Below are positions 21,992-33,581 of a stretch of 64,000 bases of DNA, in pieces. Each line of letters begins with the position of its first letter. Within the stretch, counting starts at the first letter, position 1. Under the pieces are notes generated by a model. That model made no database searches and was not told the DNA's origin. It saw nothing but the letters and a program-made list of their open reading frames with translations. The position numbers and the translations under genes are program-made. This stretch comes from Homarus americanus (Eukaryota; Arthropoda; Malacostraca; Decapoda; Nephropidae). The DNA lies in assembly GCF_018991925.1 (NCBI RefSeq), contig NW_024748870.1:389007-453006 (forward strand). The letters run 5' to 3'.

Positions 21992-24900
21992 TATAAGATT
22001 AAGGTCAATAATCCCTTTTGAGCAATTTCATCCCTTCAAACTTTAGGTAGCAATGGCCTTCATACACTAGTTACCAGAGCAGCTCTCCTGGTTAGTATTG
22101 TAATTATACAGTTCAAATGCAACACATAAAGTCGTAAAAATTGTGCTGTTGAGACCAATTTAATGAAGACTAAAGTCTCGTTGTCATCAGAAATGAACAC
22201 TTATTCAACCTAACCAAATGGATAGAGGTAAATGACTGTGTTCAATAAATACCATATACTGTATATGCAATATGCATGCTATTAGACATGAATAAAAAGA
22301 AACATCTGTTCGGTTCTAAACGTATTACTATGGCAGATGTGGGTACCTAGCTGAGCACAACTCTGCTTTGATACCTATTACAGTACCGTGTCCTACCAAT
22401 GAAAGGAGCCTGTAAAGTAAGACTATCAAGTTAGATAATGATTCACAGAGCACTTTGCAGAACTCATGCAAAGATAATGATATAGGAAATATTGTGGCTG
22501 GTAAGTCAATTTATCTCTCTGATTCTAGTGATGACAAATTACCTGAAGAATCGTTTTAGGCCATATGCTAGCTATAAGTGCTTGGTGAAACTGTGGTAAA
22601 AGGAAAAAATGCTTCCGTGAAGACACTGACATTTCAATCATCTAGGCTTGATAAAAATACAAATTCGCTTTAACGTGCATTGATGCTATACCGAGTTGAA
22701 TTCTGCAAGTATGTGTTTTCACTCCTTAAGATTCCGCATAATTAAACGGGAGCTTTGTTAACCGTGCCATTCACCAACCTAAGTAGGGCCACTGGGAGAG
22801 ATAGCTACTAGGGCAATAACAGTTGCATTAAAGATGTTGTTGAAGCTGGAGATACTCTATGTCTCAGTTTCATGGGACCTTTAAAACAGTGACATACGGT
22901 GGGGTATGCTGTGAGCGGATCACCTGCTCCTAAATATTCCTGTAAAGCGGTATTACCTATAAAATTGAGAATGCTATAACAGACGAAACTCCTACAAAGA
23001 ACATTACTGTATTTAAAAAAATTTTTTTTTTTTTAATTTGTTGTTTCCTTTTGTACAAGTATTTGTATTCATTTCAGGGGTTTAGATGCATATGTATGCA
23101 CTGTTTTTGATTACACAATTTTATATTATATTTTTCAGTGTTAGAGTGGTTGTATTTGGGTGGATTCTTTGAACAACCCACCGACTGCTTGAGCCGGTGG
23201 CTACCGAGCAGTGGCTGATATATGGACGATATCGTTGATTCGACTGATTAACTTGCTCCAGAGTCAAGCCTGGTGGGATAGCCAGACTAGCCATGTGTGG
23301 TTTCACGATCTGTAGCGTTGAGTCGGTTGCTGGGGAGCGGTGTTATAGCCTGGGACATGTTGAGTTTATGGCTATCAGTGGTTTTGTTGTATATGTTTGG
23401 GGATAATTCTGGAAATAGTTTCCCATTTTTGGTAGTGGACCCATGTGTAGGTTGTTGGTTCGAGTAATGGCATGTTGTGTGTTGTGAGTGCATCATATGT
23501 ACTAACAACATCAGTCTGTTTAGGTATCATATGTATATAGTTTGTCTTATAACTGGATGTAATGAAATGTATACCAATGTCTTTGGGGGAAAGTCAGTGA
23601 CCTTGGAATGGCGTGTGGTAAGGCGAGGCTGGGTTGTATGTTGTGTTATATTTTAACGTTTTGATTTCATATTAATAAACGCTTTTCTTAGAGTATATTG
23701 GGAATTCATTTTTCACATTAGTTCACCTTTATTTCCGTCCAAGTGACCTGATGTCAGAATTACAATGCCCATGCTACTGAACTGAGGGTTATGTAGTAAC
23801 CATTGAACTGAGTAAGTAGAGAGGAATTGAAGGGAACTAAGAACAAGAGAAGTTTAAGGAGTAAGACAAAGGGGAGCAGCTTGGTTGAGAGATACCCCCC
23901 CCTCCCTTACACAGCAAGTTACCATAATCATTTTTTTTTTTTTTTTTTGCTCTACTATTTTCTCATACAAATCAATACAGAATTCAGTGGTTGGCCTTTT
24001 GGAATCTTTGGAATTAGGTTTTGGTACAGTAGCTCAAAAGGTGTCAGTCATCCACGATGAACAACAACTGATCTCAGATACTGCTCTCTTGTTTTTTTTT
24101 TTTCTGTTTTTTTTGGGCAGTGAATAAATTTGATTTACAAAAAAAAAAGAACCAGATAGGCCAATTGTCATCGGTTATTGACTTATTTTAAAATAAATTA
24201 CTGTACTTAAGTTTCAGCTGCCAAGTTATATAGGTTGGATGGTATTTTTGTCATTTTTGGCTTGAATAAATAAACATAAGCGTTCTGTCAAGTCTGAAGC
24301 TTTATTTTTAGCTACTAAATTTTGGAAGTATTGATGACCTGCAACCAAATTTTAATCGAAGAATTTATTTAAAATGCTACAATTTCTGTGTTTTACTGTG
24401 GACACAAAGTTTAGGTAAATGTGTTAAAAATAGGTTTATTTCTAAATTAAACCTAACCTAACCCTAGGTCGATAAAAATGCAAAGTGGCCAAAGCCTAGT
24501 TAGAGATGGCTAACACTAACCTAACCAAAGAAACCAACCCTAACTTTACCTAACTACCTAGCCTGAGAGCAATACCCCCAGTATAATAAACAGAAAGAAC
24601 GTGCTTTGATACTTTTGGTACCAGTAAAGCAACACTGTGAAAACAACATGAGGTGTAATAAAGCCGTTTTTGTGGGCGTGAATGCCTTTCGGACTGAACT
24701 AAGGGCTTAATTAACTCATATTAAAAAGAAAAATTTGTCCAGTGATGGCTTCTCATTAAGAAAAAAGTTCCATCAAAAGGCAAAATCGATAATAACAAAT
24801 TTTTTGAACTTATGTTCTGGACTTAATGTAATTTTTTTTTTTCATAAAGGCTCTCGTCCAAAAAGGTCAAGTCCAAGTTAAAGTATGTTTGTTTTATAAC

Positions 24901-26033
24901 CCTGGCTTAGCATTTGAACTGAACTAACTCCAGAAAAAATTCTGTAACCTTCAATTGTGAAAGTGGGTCAGGGGAAAAGGTGTAAAATAAGATAATTGAC
25001 AAGAATGTTGGAAACCCTGATTTGACTAATTGATGGAGACGGTTTGCACCAGAAGGATTTTATGAATTCCCATTAAATTTTCAGACGTTTGGATGACAAT
25101 AAATGAAAAATCTTAAGAAAATGCAAATTCTTTCAAAACCACAACTTAACATTACCTAACTTACCCTAACCTTCCTAACCTGCACTGTGTCATTTTTAGA
25201 TTTTCATACTTACTGTCATCCAAACAACATAAACAAATTTGGTGCTAACAATCTCTCCACCATTTACCAAAAGAAGTAAAAAAAGTCTCGCCTTTTGATA
25301 TTTCAAACACAGAAGAACCAGATTTCCCGCTCGGGGGATGTCCAAAAACACTAAAACAAAACAATAATTCATAAAACTGTACCTCGTTTTACACCTAGAC
25401 TTGCATTTTTGATTTCTTGAAGATACATTTGTAATTTAAAAGTTAGTACTGCTAGCTTTGGTCTTAAAAATAGTGAAAATGTGCGCCTCTACGTGGCATA
25501 GCTGGTGAGGAACAGCCTCATCCGTCATCCCCACAACACTACACTTAACAAATTATCCTCACAGCCCTTTGCTTAACTCATACAAATGCCCAGTATTTTT
25601 TATTATAACTCTTTATAACTTACTTAGAACGCTTAACATCTGTATAGTATTACAAAGCACCGATATTTTTCACCATTAAGCGCCAAGAAGTTTACAGTTT
25701 ATTACACTAGAGCTGTTAGTTCACGGCATGACTTTATTTTCTTTGTTTAAATGCCTTTCTAATCTATGCACTGTAAATTTTCTGCTAAATGTTTGAAGCT
25801 TACAGTGTTCTAGAGTTGCATTGCAAAAGAAATGTGGAAAGCAGATAACAGTAGAATGTTTTTAAAGAAAATGTGTTGTCCAGGTTTTGACATGATGAAC
25901 TGTAAACAATCCAAAGACTACCGCTACTGCCCTCAGTTATCTTCCCCACTAAACATAGTAACTTTTACCGAAAATTTTAAATTTTGTCCAGTGAATTTTT
26001 GCGTTACGATTTTAAAATAAGCAATACGTAACT
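21992..26033. other. Long intergenic stretch without recognised gene
   Basis: About 4 kb of AT-rich sequence with poly-T/poly-A runs (23,930, 24,090, 24,140, 24,830). Frames of 60-80 codons at 23,121-24,127 and 25,832 carry no motif. CCTAACCTAACCC-type phrases near 24,450 and 25,150 are too short to be telomeric arrays. Confidence 0.4.
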
Positions 26034-26133
26034 NNNNNNNNNNNNNNNNNNNNNNNNNNNNNNNNNNNNNNNNNNNNNNNNNNNNNNNNNNNNNNNNNNN
26101 NNNNNNNNNNNNNNNNNNNNNNNNNNNNNNNNN
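26034..26133. other. Assembly gap (100 N)
   Basis: Exactly 100 N, the usual placeholder for a gap of unknown size, immediately before a (TA)n tract. Confidence 0.99.

Positions 26134-26203
<70 letters not shown>
26134..26203. repeat. (TA)n tract
   Basis: About 70 bases of TA next to the gap. Confidence 0.97.
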
Positions 26204-26205
<2 letters not shown>

Positions 26206-26235
26206 CATTAGCCCAATAAAGCATGCGGACTTCTA

Positions 26236-26331
26236 CATACAATCAACACCTCAACCCGCCAGGATTCGAACCCCGGTCACAGTCATAGGCTTGTGGGTCG
26301 TGGGTTCGAATCCTGGCGGGTTGAGGTGTTG

Positions 26332-26337
<6 letters not shown>
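26236..26337. repeat. Palindromic tRNA-like SINE piece
   Basis: Arms of 33 bp pair perfectly (AATCAACACCTCAACCCGCC... with its complement ending at about 26,334) around a loop of about 27 bases. Each arm carries GGTTCGAATCC, a pol III B-box as in tRNA T-arms. A related imperfect palindrome is at 28,460-28,590. Confidence 0.7.

Positions 26338-26414
<77 letters not shown>
26335..26414. repeat. (TA)n tract
   Basis: About 78 bases of TA between two SINE pieces. Confidence 0.97.
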
Positions 26415-26417
<3 letters not shown>

Positions 26418-26640
26418 CAACGACCTCACCAGCCAGGAATCTTACCCTGGACCTACTGGTTGGGACTAGGGAATGCTACCGACCAACCCACAAAGACACT
26501 AAAAGCAGTCCTAGACTGTTATATTTCACACAAAGCCTGTTCATCGAGCTGATGGCGCCATGAACCTCATTGGGAACTGCCCGTGCCTCGTATGTGGTGT
26601 CAGTAGTATTTTACCGAATCCAGCTGGTATGAAACACGAG
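26415..26640 (-). repeat. tRNA-like SINE, copy a
   Basis: Direct partner of 26,690-26,912. On the minus strand the box-A-like TTGGTCGGTAGCATTCCC lies before the region of box B, here decayed. The head part (GTTCATGGCGCCATCAGCTC on the complement) is shared with 28,690-28,720. Confidence 0.55.
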
Positions 26641-26689
26641 GTACCATATATATACTTCATTTTTAGTCCGTATAACACGCGGACTTTGA

Positions 26690-26912
26690 ACATATAATCA
26701 ATGACCTCACCAGCCAGAAATCGAACCCTCGTCCTACTGGGTGGGACTAGGGAATGCTACCGACCAACCCACAAGGACACTATAAGCAGTCCTAGACTCT
26801 GTTATATTTCACACAAAGCCTGTTCATCGAGGTGATGGCGCCGTGAACCTCATTGGGAACTGCCCATGCCTCGTATGTGGTGTCAGTAGCATTTTACCGA
26901 ATCCAGCTGGTA
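26690..26912 (-). repeat. tRNA-like SINE, copy b
   Basis: Same unit as copy a with better pol III boxes on the minus strand: TTGGTCGGTAGCATTCCC (box A) and GGGTTCGATTTC (box B) about 40 bases apart. Ends at a (TA)n tract. Confidence 0.6.
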
Positions 26913-26916
26913 TATA

Positions 26917-27000
<84 letters not shown>
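26913..27000. repeat. (TA)n tract
   Basis: About 88 bases of TA after the SINE. Confidence 0.97.
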
Positions 27001-27002
<2 letters not shown>

Positions 27003-27613
27003 ATATTCAGAAATTTCAGAGTAATTTCAAACGCCGCGCCATTGGCGATGCTGAGTTCAAGGTCGTCTGAGGGAAGACCGCGCTCCCCTCATGTAGAGAG
27101 AGGTTGTGGAACTAGGCCTATACGATATTAAATGTAATTTACAGAGTTAATAGGGACGCGAATCATGAAATTAAATATCAGTTATTAAATTGAAAATAAT
27201 TATAGATCGTTTCCCAGTCTGAAAATGTTGCTTACTTCCTAATTAAGTTTAATCGTCTGGTAAATAAGTCACTCCCGGAAAGAGTGAACCAGGGAGCAAG
27301 GTGGCCGGGGGGCGGTGAGACAGGTCAAGGACCACCACTGTGCTGTACCCAGGAGAGACGGATCGCGTGACCTGGTTCCTTCGTTTATTTAACATCAGTA
27401 TTAAAAAGGTTCTGTAGACCCCACGCTGTATGATAACGTCCACTGGCGGTATGAGACACGAGTGGTAAAGCGAGCTGTATGACCGTCCACTGACCTGGGT
27501 TTGAGCCACCTGTTGAGTATGGTGAGAGTTGGAGTGAACCCAGCTGTCTAGGTGCCCAACTAACGACGTGACGATCGGTTGGGGTCATCAACTCTCCTCT
27601 ACCTCGGCTCACA
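27001..27613. other. Intergenic, possible SINE-like part
   Basis: At 27,445-27,515 GAGTGGTAAAGCGAGCTG and GGGTTTGAGCC resemble box A and box B, but neither is a good match. No gene recognised. Confidence 0.3.
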
Positions 27614-28041
27614 ATGCCACATATGGTTGACTCAACCATTACCAATATGTTAATAAGGAATAGCCCAAGTTTGAATGTAAATGGAAGTGTTTATTGTATT
27701 CCATGTAGCAAATGTAATTGTAATTATGTAGGTCAGACAGGAAAAACACTGCAGCTCAGAATCAAACAACATAAGTATAATATCAGAACTGCATCTGAAA
27801 GCAGTGCCTTGTTCGTTCATGTTAGGAATAATAATCACCCCATTGCTTGGGAAAAAGCTTAGAAGTATTCAAATCATCTTGTGTCACAGAAAGACTTCTT
27901 GTTGAAGCTAGTTTGATTAAGGAATTAAAATCAATAAACCTTAGTGATGGTCAGTTCAAAACTGATAATATGTTACATAAATTTATTTGTCAGTGGCCCA
28001 AGGTTAAAAATGCTTTGAAAACCTTTGATCTAGATGTATGA
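27614..28041 (+). pseudogene. Penelope-like element, GIY-YIG endonuclease end (PLE-2)
   Basis: Two frames (27,614-27,862 and 27,847-28,041), joined by a frameshift near 27,850, give the C-terminal GIY-YIG nuclease of a Penelope-like retroelement: VYCIPCSKCNCNYVGQTGK with the Cys pair of the zinc-binding insert, LRIKQHKYNIRTA, ALFVHVRNNNHPIAW with the His pair, and the catalytic Glu region (LLVEASLIKEL). This nuclease nicks target DNA for reverse transcription. RT and N-terminal parts are missing, so it is 5'-truncated. It differs clearly from the copy at 29,174-30,826. Confidence 0.85.
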
Positions 28042-28442
<401 letters not shown>

Positions 28443-28454
28443 TAGCCTTAAGCA

Positions 28455-28600
28455 CGTGACTTCTACATACATCAACACCTCAACCCGCCAGGATTGAGGT
28501 TAGCGTTCCCGGTCATCACAGTCATAGGCTTGTGTGCCGTGGGTCTGAACTTGGCGGCTGAGGTGTTGATTGTATGTAGAAGTCCGCGCTTTATTGGCCA
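28455..28600. repeat. SINE-like imperfect palindrome
   Basis: CTTCTACATACATCAACACCT returns inverted as AGGTGTTGATTGTATGTAGAAG. The interior has box-B-like but mutated sequence. Confidence 0.55.
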
Positions 28601-28624
28601 ATGAAATATATATGGATCCCTGTG

Positions 28625-28851
28625 TTTCGAAGCCGGATTTGGTAAAACGTTACCTGACCACCTAAGTGATACGGTGGTCCCTATTAGAGGTTCACGGCGC
28701 CATAAGCTCGTTGAACAGGCTTTGTGTGAAATATAACAAAGTTCAGGGACTGCTTTTAGTATCCTGGTGGTCCAGCGGTTAGCGTTCCCCGGTCACAACA
28801 ATAGGCTGTGTGCCGTGGGTTCGAATCAAGGGTTGAGGTGTTGATTAGAGA
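28625..28851 (+). repeat. tRNA-like SINE, plus strand
   Basis: Box A TGGTCCAGCGG at 28,768-28,778 and box B GGTTCGAATC at 28,818-28,827 are spaced as in a tRNA. The head (AGGTTCACGGCGCC) matches the complement of the SINEs at 26.4-26.9 kb. Ends at (TA)n. Confidence 0.6.
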
Positions 28852-28879
28852 GTATATATATATATATATATATATGTAA

Positions 28880-28931
<52 letters not shown>
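28852..28931. repeat. (TA)n tract
   Basis: About 80 bases of TA with a few interruptions; abuts the left end of the Penelope-like element. Confidence 0.95.
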
Positions 28932-28934
<3 letters not shown>

Positions 28935-29173
28935 AGTAAATCACTGTAGGTGCGCGTGATCTAGGTATATGCTGATAACCACAAGGAAAGAAGAAACAAT
29001 GAAGTTCTCAAGCGCTGTGTAATTCACATCTTCAGGGGTGAGTACAGACTAAGGAGAAGTACAAAACAAAGTGTATATTATACAGAGGAGGGTGAGATCA
29101 GGTCCACAATGGTCAGGTATTAGGTAATGACCCTACTAATCTTTAAAAAGCACAGCAACGGTCGGTAGTCAGG

Positions 29174-30826
29174 TCAGAGGGTAAGGTGACCCAACCTTCT
29201 CACCTGGTTACAAATCTTCTTAATTACAAAATTGTCCAGTTTGTACATGCCATTACTCAAATTCATGTTGAATGCTTCGGTATGTTTAATGAGACTAGAT
29301 TCTATGATGTTCCTACTATCAATTGAATTACAAGGTAATATTGAGGAGGCATTATCCCAGTCAATGCAATGCTTGTTATCCCTCAAATGAACAAACAGAG
29401 CATTGGATTCCTGGCCTGTCCTAACACTATATTTATGTTGTTTAAGTCTGGTTACAAGATCTTTACCTGTCTGGCCTAAGTAAAACATATTACATTCCTT
29501 GCAAGGAACTTTATAAATGCAACCAATTGTGTTGTTGGGGGAGTTCTTGATTAACATTTGTTTAACAGTGCATGAGTTTTTAAATGCCACATTGACGTTC
29601 CAGGTTTTTAGTTGTAAAGGAATTTGAGAGAAATTTTTGTGAAATGGCAATATTAAGATATTCTTATGGTCATGGGTGGGCTTGGGATCAGTTCTATAAA
29701 AAGATTTCTTAGTAATGTTCAGGCATTTGTGTATGAAAGATCTAGGGTATTTAAGGTTTGAGCCAATATTATAGATATATTTATATTCCTCATCAATGAA
29801 TTCCGGGCTGCAAATTCTCAAAGCACGTAAAAACATTGTTGAAAATACTGACTGTTTGACTCTATTATGGCGGGCAGAAAAATAATGAATGTATGAACAC
29901 ACATTAGTAGGTTTTCTATAAATACTGAACTTAAAAGTGTTACCTATTCTGTGTATCAGACAGTCTAGGAATGACAATTTACAGTCTTGCTCTAATTCCA
30001 CAGTGAATTTGATGGAGGGGGCTAAGTTGTTAAGTTGTGGCAGGAAAGCTTTTAGGTCCTCATTACATGGCCAGAGACATAATAAATCATCGACATATCT
30101 AAACCAGACTGCTGAAGGTGGTAAAATATTACTTAATAGTTTCTTTTCAAAGAATTCCATATATAGGTTGCTTAATACATGTGAGAGTGGATTACCCATT
30201 GCCATACCAAATTTTTGAGCATAATATTCTCCATTGAATTCAGATTTACAATCCTTAATACATAGTTTGATGAGTTCGATGAAGTCGTCTTTCGAGACAG
30301 GCAATGAAATATTATCCAGGGAATCTATGAGGAACTCCAGTAAATCATCAACTGGGACCTTTGTAAAGAGTGATGTTACATCAAAACTGGCCAGTTTAAA
30401 ATCATAATTAATGTGTAAGTTATTGAGTTTATCAACCAAATCCATATTATTCTTGATATTAGAGTTAGAAATGTTGGCAACTAGGGGATTTAGTAAAGAA
30501 ACTAACCATTTAGATAGTTTATAAGAGATTGACCCAACTGAGCTAATGATGGGTCTTGCTGGGTTATTAGGCTTATGGGTCTTGATTACACCGTACATGT
30601 ATGGCAGTGGAGGGGACGTTGAAGTAAGATGTTTAATGAGAGTAGCTTTGCCTCTCAATAATGACTTCAGTTTTTTGTTAAACTGGGTGTTAACTGTGTT
30701 GAGAGGATTATTTATGAGTTTAGAATATGTTGTAATATCACATAAAAGGTCATTCATTTTAGAAATATAATCATCTTTGTTTAAAATCACTACTGTGTTG
30801 GCTTTATCTGCTTTAGTGACATGCAT
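29174..30826 (-). pseudogene. PLE-1 reverse transcriptase and GIY-YIG endonuclease
   Basis: A 550-codon open frame with no internal stop, but separated from its N-terminus by the inserted LINE. RT blocks in order: VTKADKANTVVILNK, GVIKTHKPNNPARPI, LASFDVTSLFTKVP (first catalytic Asp), FGMAMGNPLSHVLSNLYME and FRYVDDLLCLW (catalytic Asp pair, about residue 250). The C-terminal third is a GIY-YIG nuclease with IYKVPCKECNMFYLGQTGK, RLKQHKYSVRTG, a His-pair segment (FVHLRDNKHCIDW) and the catalytic Glu (NIIESSLIKHTE). Penelope-like elements are the only retroelements with this pairing. The listed ATG only reflects the LINE junction. Confidence 0.92.
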
Positions 30827-30827
30827 A

Positions 30828-31955
30828 TCTCGACTTTAGCAAAGCCTTCGACAGAGTCCCCACGAAAGACTAATTAGAAAGGTAGAAGTCATGGCATCAA
30901 AGGTGACATCCTTAAATGGATTAGGCGTGGTTACAGGACAGGAAACAGCGAGTGAGCATTAACGGCACTAAGTCCCATTGGAGCAACGTCACAAGTGGAG
31001 TTCCCAAGGCTCAGTACTTGGGACCATTATTGCTTATTATATACATAAATCCATTACAGATATCGGCATAGACAGCAACATAAGTAAATTGGTTGATGAC
31101 ACTAAAATAGGACGTAAGACAATCTGGACGAGGACTCGGCAAAAATTCACAGGAAGATCTAAACAAATTTTTCCAATGGTCTGAAAAATGGCAGATGAAA
31201 TTCAACGTCTACAAATGTAAAGTACTCAGTATAGGAGATGTAAACAGGGAAACCAGATACCAGATGAACAACGATGCTATAGAGAAATCCGACTGCGAGA
31301 GAGATTTAGGAGTAATGATAAGTAGGAACCTTAAGCCAAGTAAACAATGTGTTTTTGCTCGTAACAAGGCTAATAAAGTACTTGGGTTCATACAAAGGAG
31401 GGTTAGTTACAAGTAAAGCGAGGTCATCCTAAAACTGTATCTTGCTCTTGTGAGACCACACCTGGATTATGCAGTTCAGTTCTGGTCACCATATTACAGA
31501 ATGGATATAGAATCCTTGGAAAGAATTCAGAGGAGAATGACAAGACTAATCCCGGGCATTAGGAACCTTGAGTATAGAGACAGGTTAAAGCATCTTAATT
31601 TGCACTCCTTCGAGAGACGTAGAGCGAGGGGCGACCTGATAGAGGTGTATAAGTGGAAGTCAGGGCTAAACAAAGGGGACATTACAAAGGTACTCAAACT
31701 ATCCAACCAGGAGCGAACTCGTAACAATGGTTTTAAATTAGACAAATTTAGATTTAGGCGCGAAATAGGTAAATGCTGGTTTGGAAACAGAGTAGTGGAT
31801 GAATGGAACAATGTTACCAAATATCATTAACTCGAATATGCTGAATAGCTTCAAACAAAAGGTTGGATGCATATATGAGCAATAGGGTTTTGGTGTAAAT
31901 GGGACTGCTCAGTATGGGCCAATAGGCCCGCTGCAGTTTCCTCCATTCTTATGTT
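30828..31955 (+). mobile_element. CR1-like LINE, 5'-truncated, inserted in PLE-1
   Basis: Begins within the RT at LDFSKAFDRVP and runs through a decayed catalytic region (SKLVDDTKIGRK, near 31,085) and two frames (31,195-31,416 and 31,450-31,830) covering the thumb and C-terminus (RRMTRLIPGIRNL, FKLDKFRFRREIGK). The 3' end has CCTCCATTCTTATGTTCTTAT, the short repeated octamer seen at CR1 tails. 5' truncation is usual for LINE insertion. On both sides the PLE-1 frame resumes, so this came later. Confidence 0.87.
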
Positions 31956-32676
31956 CTTATTATTTTTCTTAAGGGCTTGGATTGCTTTGGTGAATCTTTC
32001 TGGACAGTTTGGAACACAAGGCTTGGACATAGATGCATACACAACACCTTTACACATATTCACTTCTTCACTTGTCAAATTACTGAATTTCTCCAAATTG
32101 CAAAATGCTCTGGCTATGTCAACACTGTCGACTCCCTTGTTAGAACCATCAAAACTTAAACCATAGCCGAGGGCACACAAGGTATCGTTGTCTAGTTGTT
32201 TAGAGGAGAGATTCACTACACAGTTGTTATTGGCATCCTTAGTCCAATCACTATTTCTAATAAGGAGTGCCAATTTGTAGTCTATCTTGGCTTGAAGATC
32301 AGAACGCTCACGTCTCAGGTTATCAAAAACAGAAGTCCAACATGAACTTTTTCCAATAACTCGGTATGGTCATATTAAAAGCGCGCTTTTTTTGTCTTAC
32401 AATACGGAAGGCTTCATCCACTTCAATTTTCTTTATTTCAAAATGTTTCTTAAGGATGATTTCTTGGAACTCATCAAAGGGGCGGTCAGACATCTTCAGG
32501 ACACGTTGTGGGAGGATTGATCTAGGCATAACTTTTTCACTGAGGCATGTCTGGCGAAATTTCAAACGTATTTTCAATTTGTGGGCCTTGATCATCGAAG
32601 AGGAGTATTCAGTCACGAAGGGAGACAGTCCAAGACAGCTTGTAGAGAGGATGAAGAAGTGGCGCGTGGAATCCAT
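31956..32676 (-). pseudogene. PLE-1 N-terminal region
   Basis: Frame one starts at ATG 32,676, just inside the upstream terminal repeat, and ends by frameshift near 32,330; it holds a basic, helical stretch (RPFDEFQEIILKKHFEIKK). Frame two continues (LLIRNSDWTKDANNNCVVNL, LSFDGSNKGVDSVDIARAF) to KKNNKN at 31,956, where the LINE begins. This is the N-terminal extension before the RT; its role is unknown. Confidence 0.75.
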
Positions 32677-32961
32677 TTATGCAAGTAAATCACTGTAGGT
32701 GCGCGTGATCTAGGTATATGCTGATAACCACAAGGAAAGAAGAAAACACGAAGTTTTCAAGCGCTGTGTAATCTACATCTTCAAGGGTGAGTACAGACTA
32801 GAGAGAGTAATACAAATCAAGGTGTATATATACAGAGGAGGGTGAGACCAGGTCCACAATGGTCAGGTATTAGGTAATGACCCTAATCTTTAAATAGCAC
32901 AAAACGGTTGGTGGTCAGGTCAGATGGTCAAGTGACCCGGCCTTCTCACCTGATCACAATT

Positions 32962-32965
<4 letters not shown>

Positions 32966-33024
<59 letters not shown>

Positions 33025-33030
33025 GATTAT

Positions 33031-33094
<64 letters not shown>
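32966..33094. repeat. (TA)n tract, split
   Basis: Two TA runs separated by TTGTGATTATATCA at about 33,020. Abuts PLE-1 on one side and a PLE-2 end on the other. Confidence 0.96.
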
Positions 33095-33095
<1 letters not shown>

Positions 33096-33178
33096 TGATA
33101 AAATCACACGGGAAAATGGAAACAACGGGGTAATTCTTAGCTTTCGTCTCTATTCAAGACATCTTGAATATATATATA
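33095..33178 (-). repeat. PLE-2 3' end fragment, inverted
   Basis: Reverse complement of 28,226-28,312 (AAGACGAAAGC...GGAAACAAC...TGATTTTATCAAGAT in pieces). Confidence 0.7.
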
Positions 33179-33580
33179 TGGCTGTTAATGAATATGTTGT
33201 ATTTCTTTGTGTATGAACCTCTGTCCTGCGTGGCAGTGAGAAGTGAGACCACCCTCAGTGTCAAAACCTGACTGAATTACTCAGAATAGGCAAACTGTAC
33301 TACAAGCTTTGCCAATAAATTTGTTAAACTAAAAACTAACGTGGTAGATATAGTAATTATTTCACATGCAATATATTTATCATATATGATACTGTACTCT
33401 TTCATAATAATTATAAGTATAATGCTAGGATTTGTTTGACTTAAATCATCCTGAATACATACTGCACAAGTGGGGATATTAGAAGAAGATTGTTTTCTTT
33501 ACATTTATTATACAATTTGACAGATATTCAGATGCATTCAGTATGTGACTTTGATTACATAGGAAAATTATTTCTGACAC
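33179..33580. other. Intergenic, no gene recognised
   Basis: AT-rich. Probably holds one end of the Tc1-like element, but no inverted terminal repeat was found. Confidence 0.35.
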
Positions 33581-33581
33581 A

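Larger units (their letters stand above)
28932..32965 (-). mobile_element. Penelope-like element (PLE-1), near full length
   Basis: Flanking direct repeats of about 285 bp (28,932-29,215 and 32,681-32,965) are the terminal repeats typical of Penelope-like elements. The upstream one contains the same C-terminal coding tail as the downstream one, consistent with a partial tandem copy. Between them lies one minus-strand protein, interrupted by a CR1-like LINE (about 30,828-31,955) and one frameshift near 32,330. Both outer ends touch (TA)n. Confidence 0.88.

Noticed and set aside
24440..24470. CCTAACCTAACCC-like phrases resembling arthropod TTAGG telomere repeat
   Set aside because: Only two or three units, scattered; not an array.
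28768..28827. A functional tRNA gene
   Set aside because: Boxes A and B are present but the acceptor stem and flanks do not fold as a tRNA; fits a SINE.
32700..32760. Hammerhead ribozyme on the plus strand of the PLE-1 terminal repeat (GCTGATAACCACAAGGAAAG)
   Set aside because: The essential G after CTGAT is A, it lies antisense to the element, and no stem I is found.
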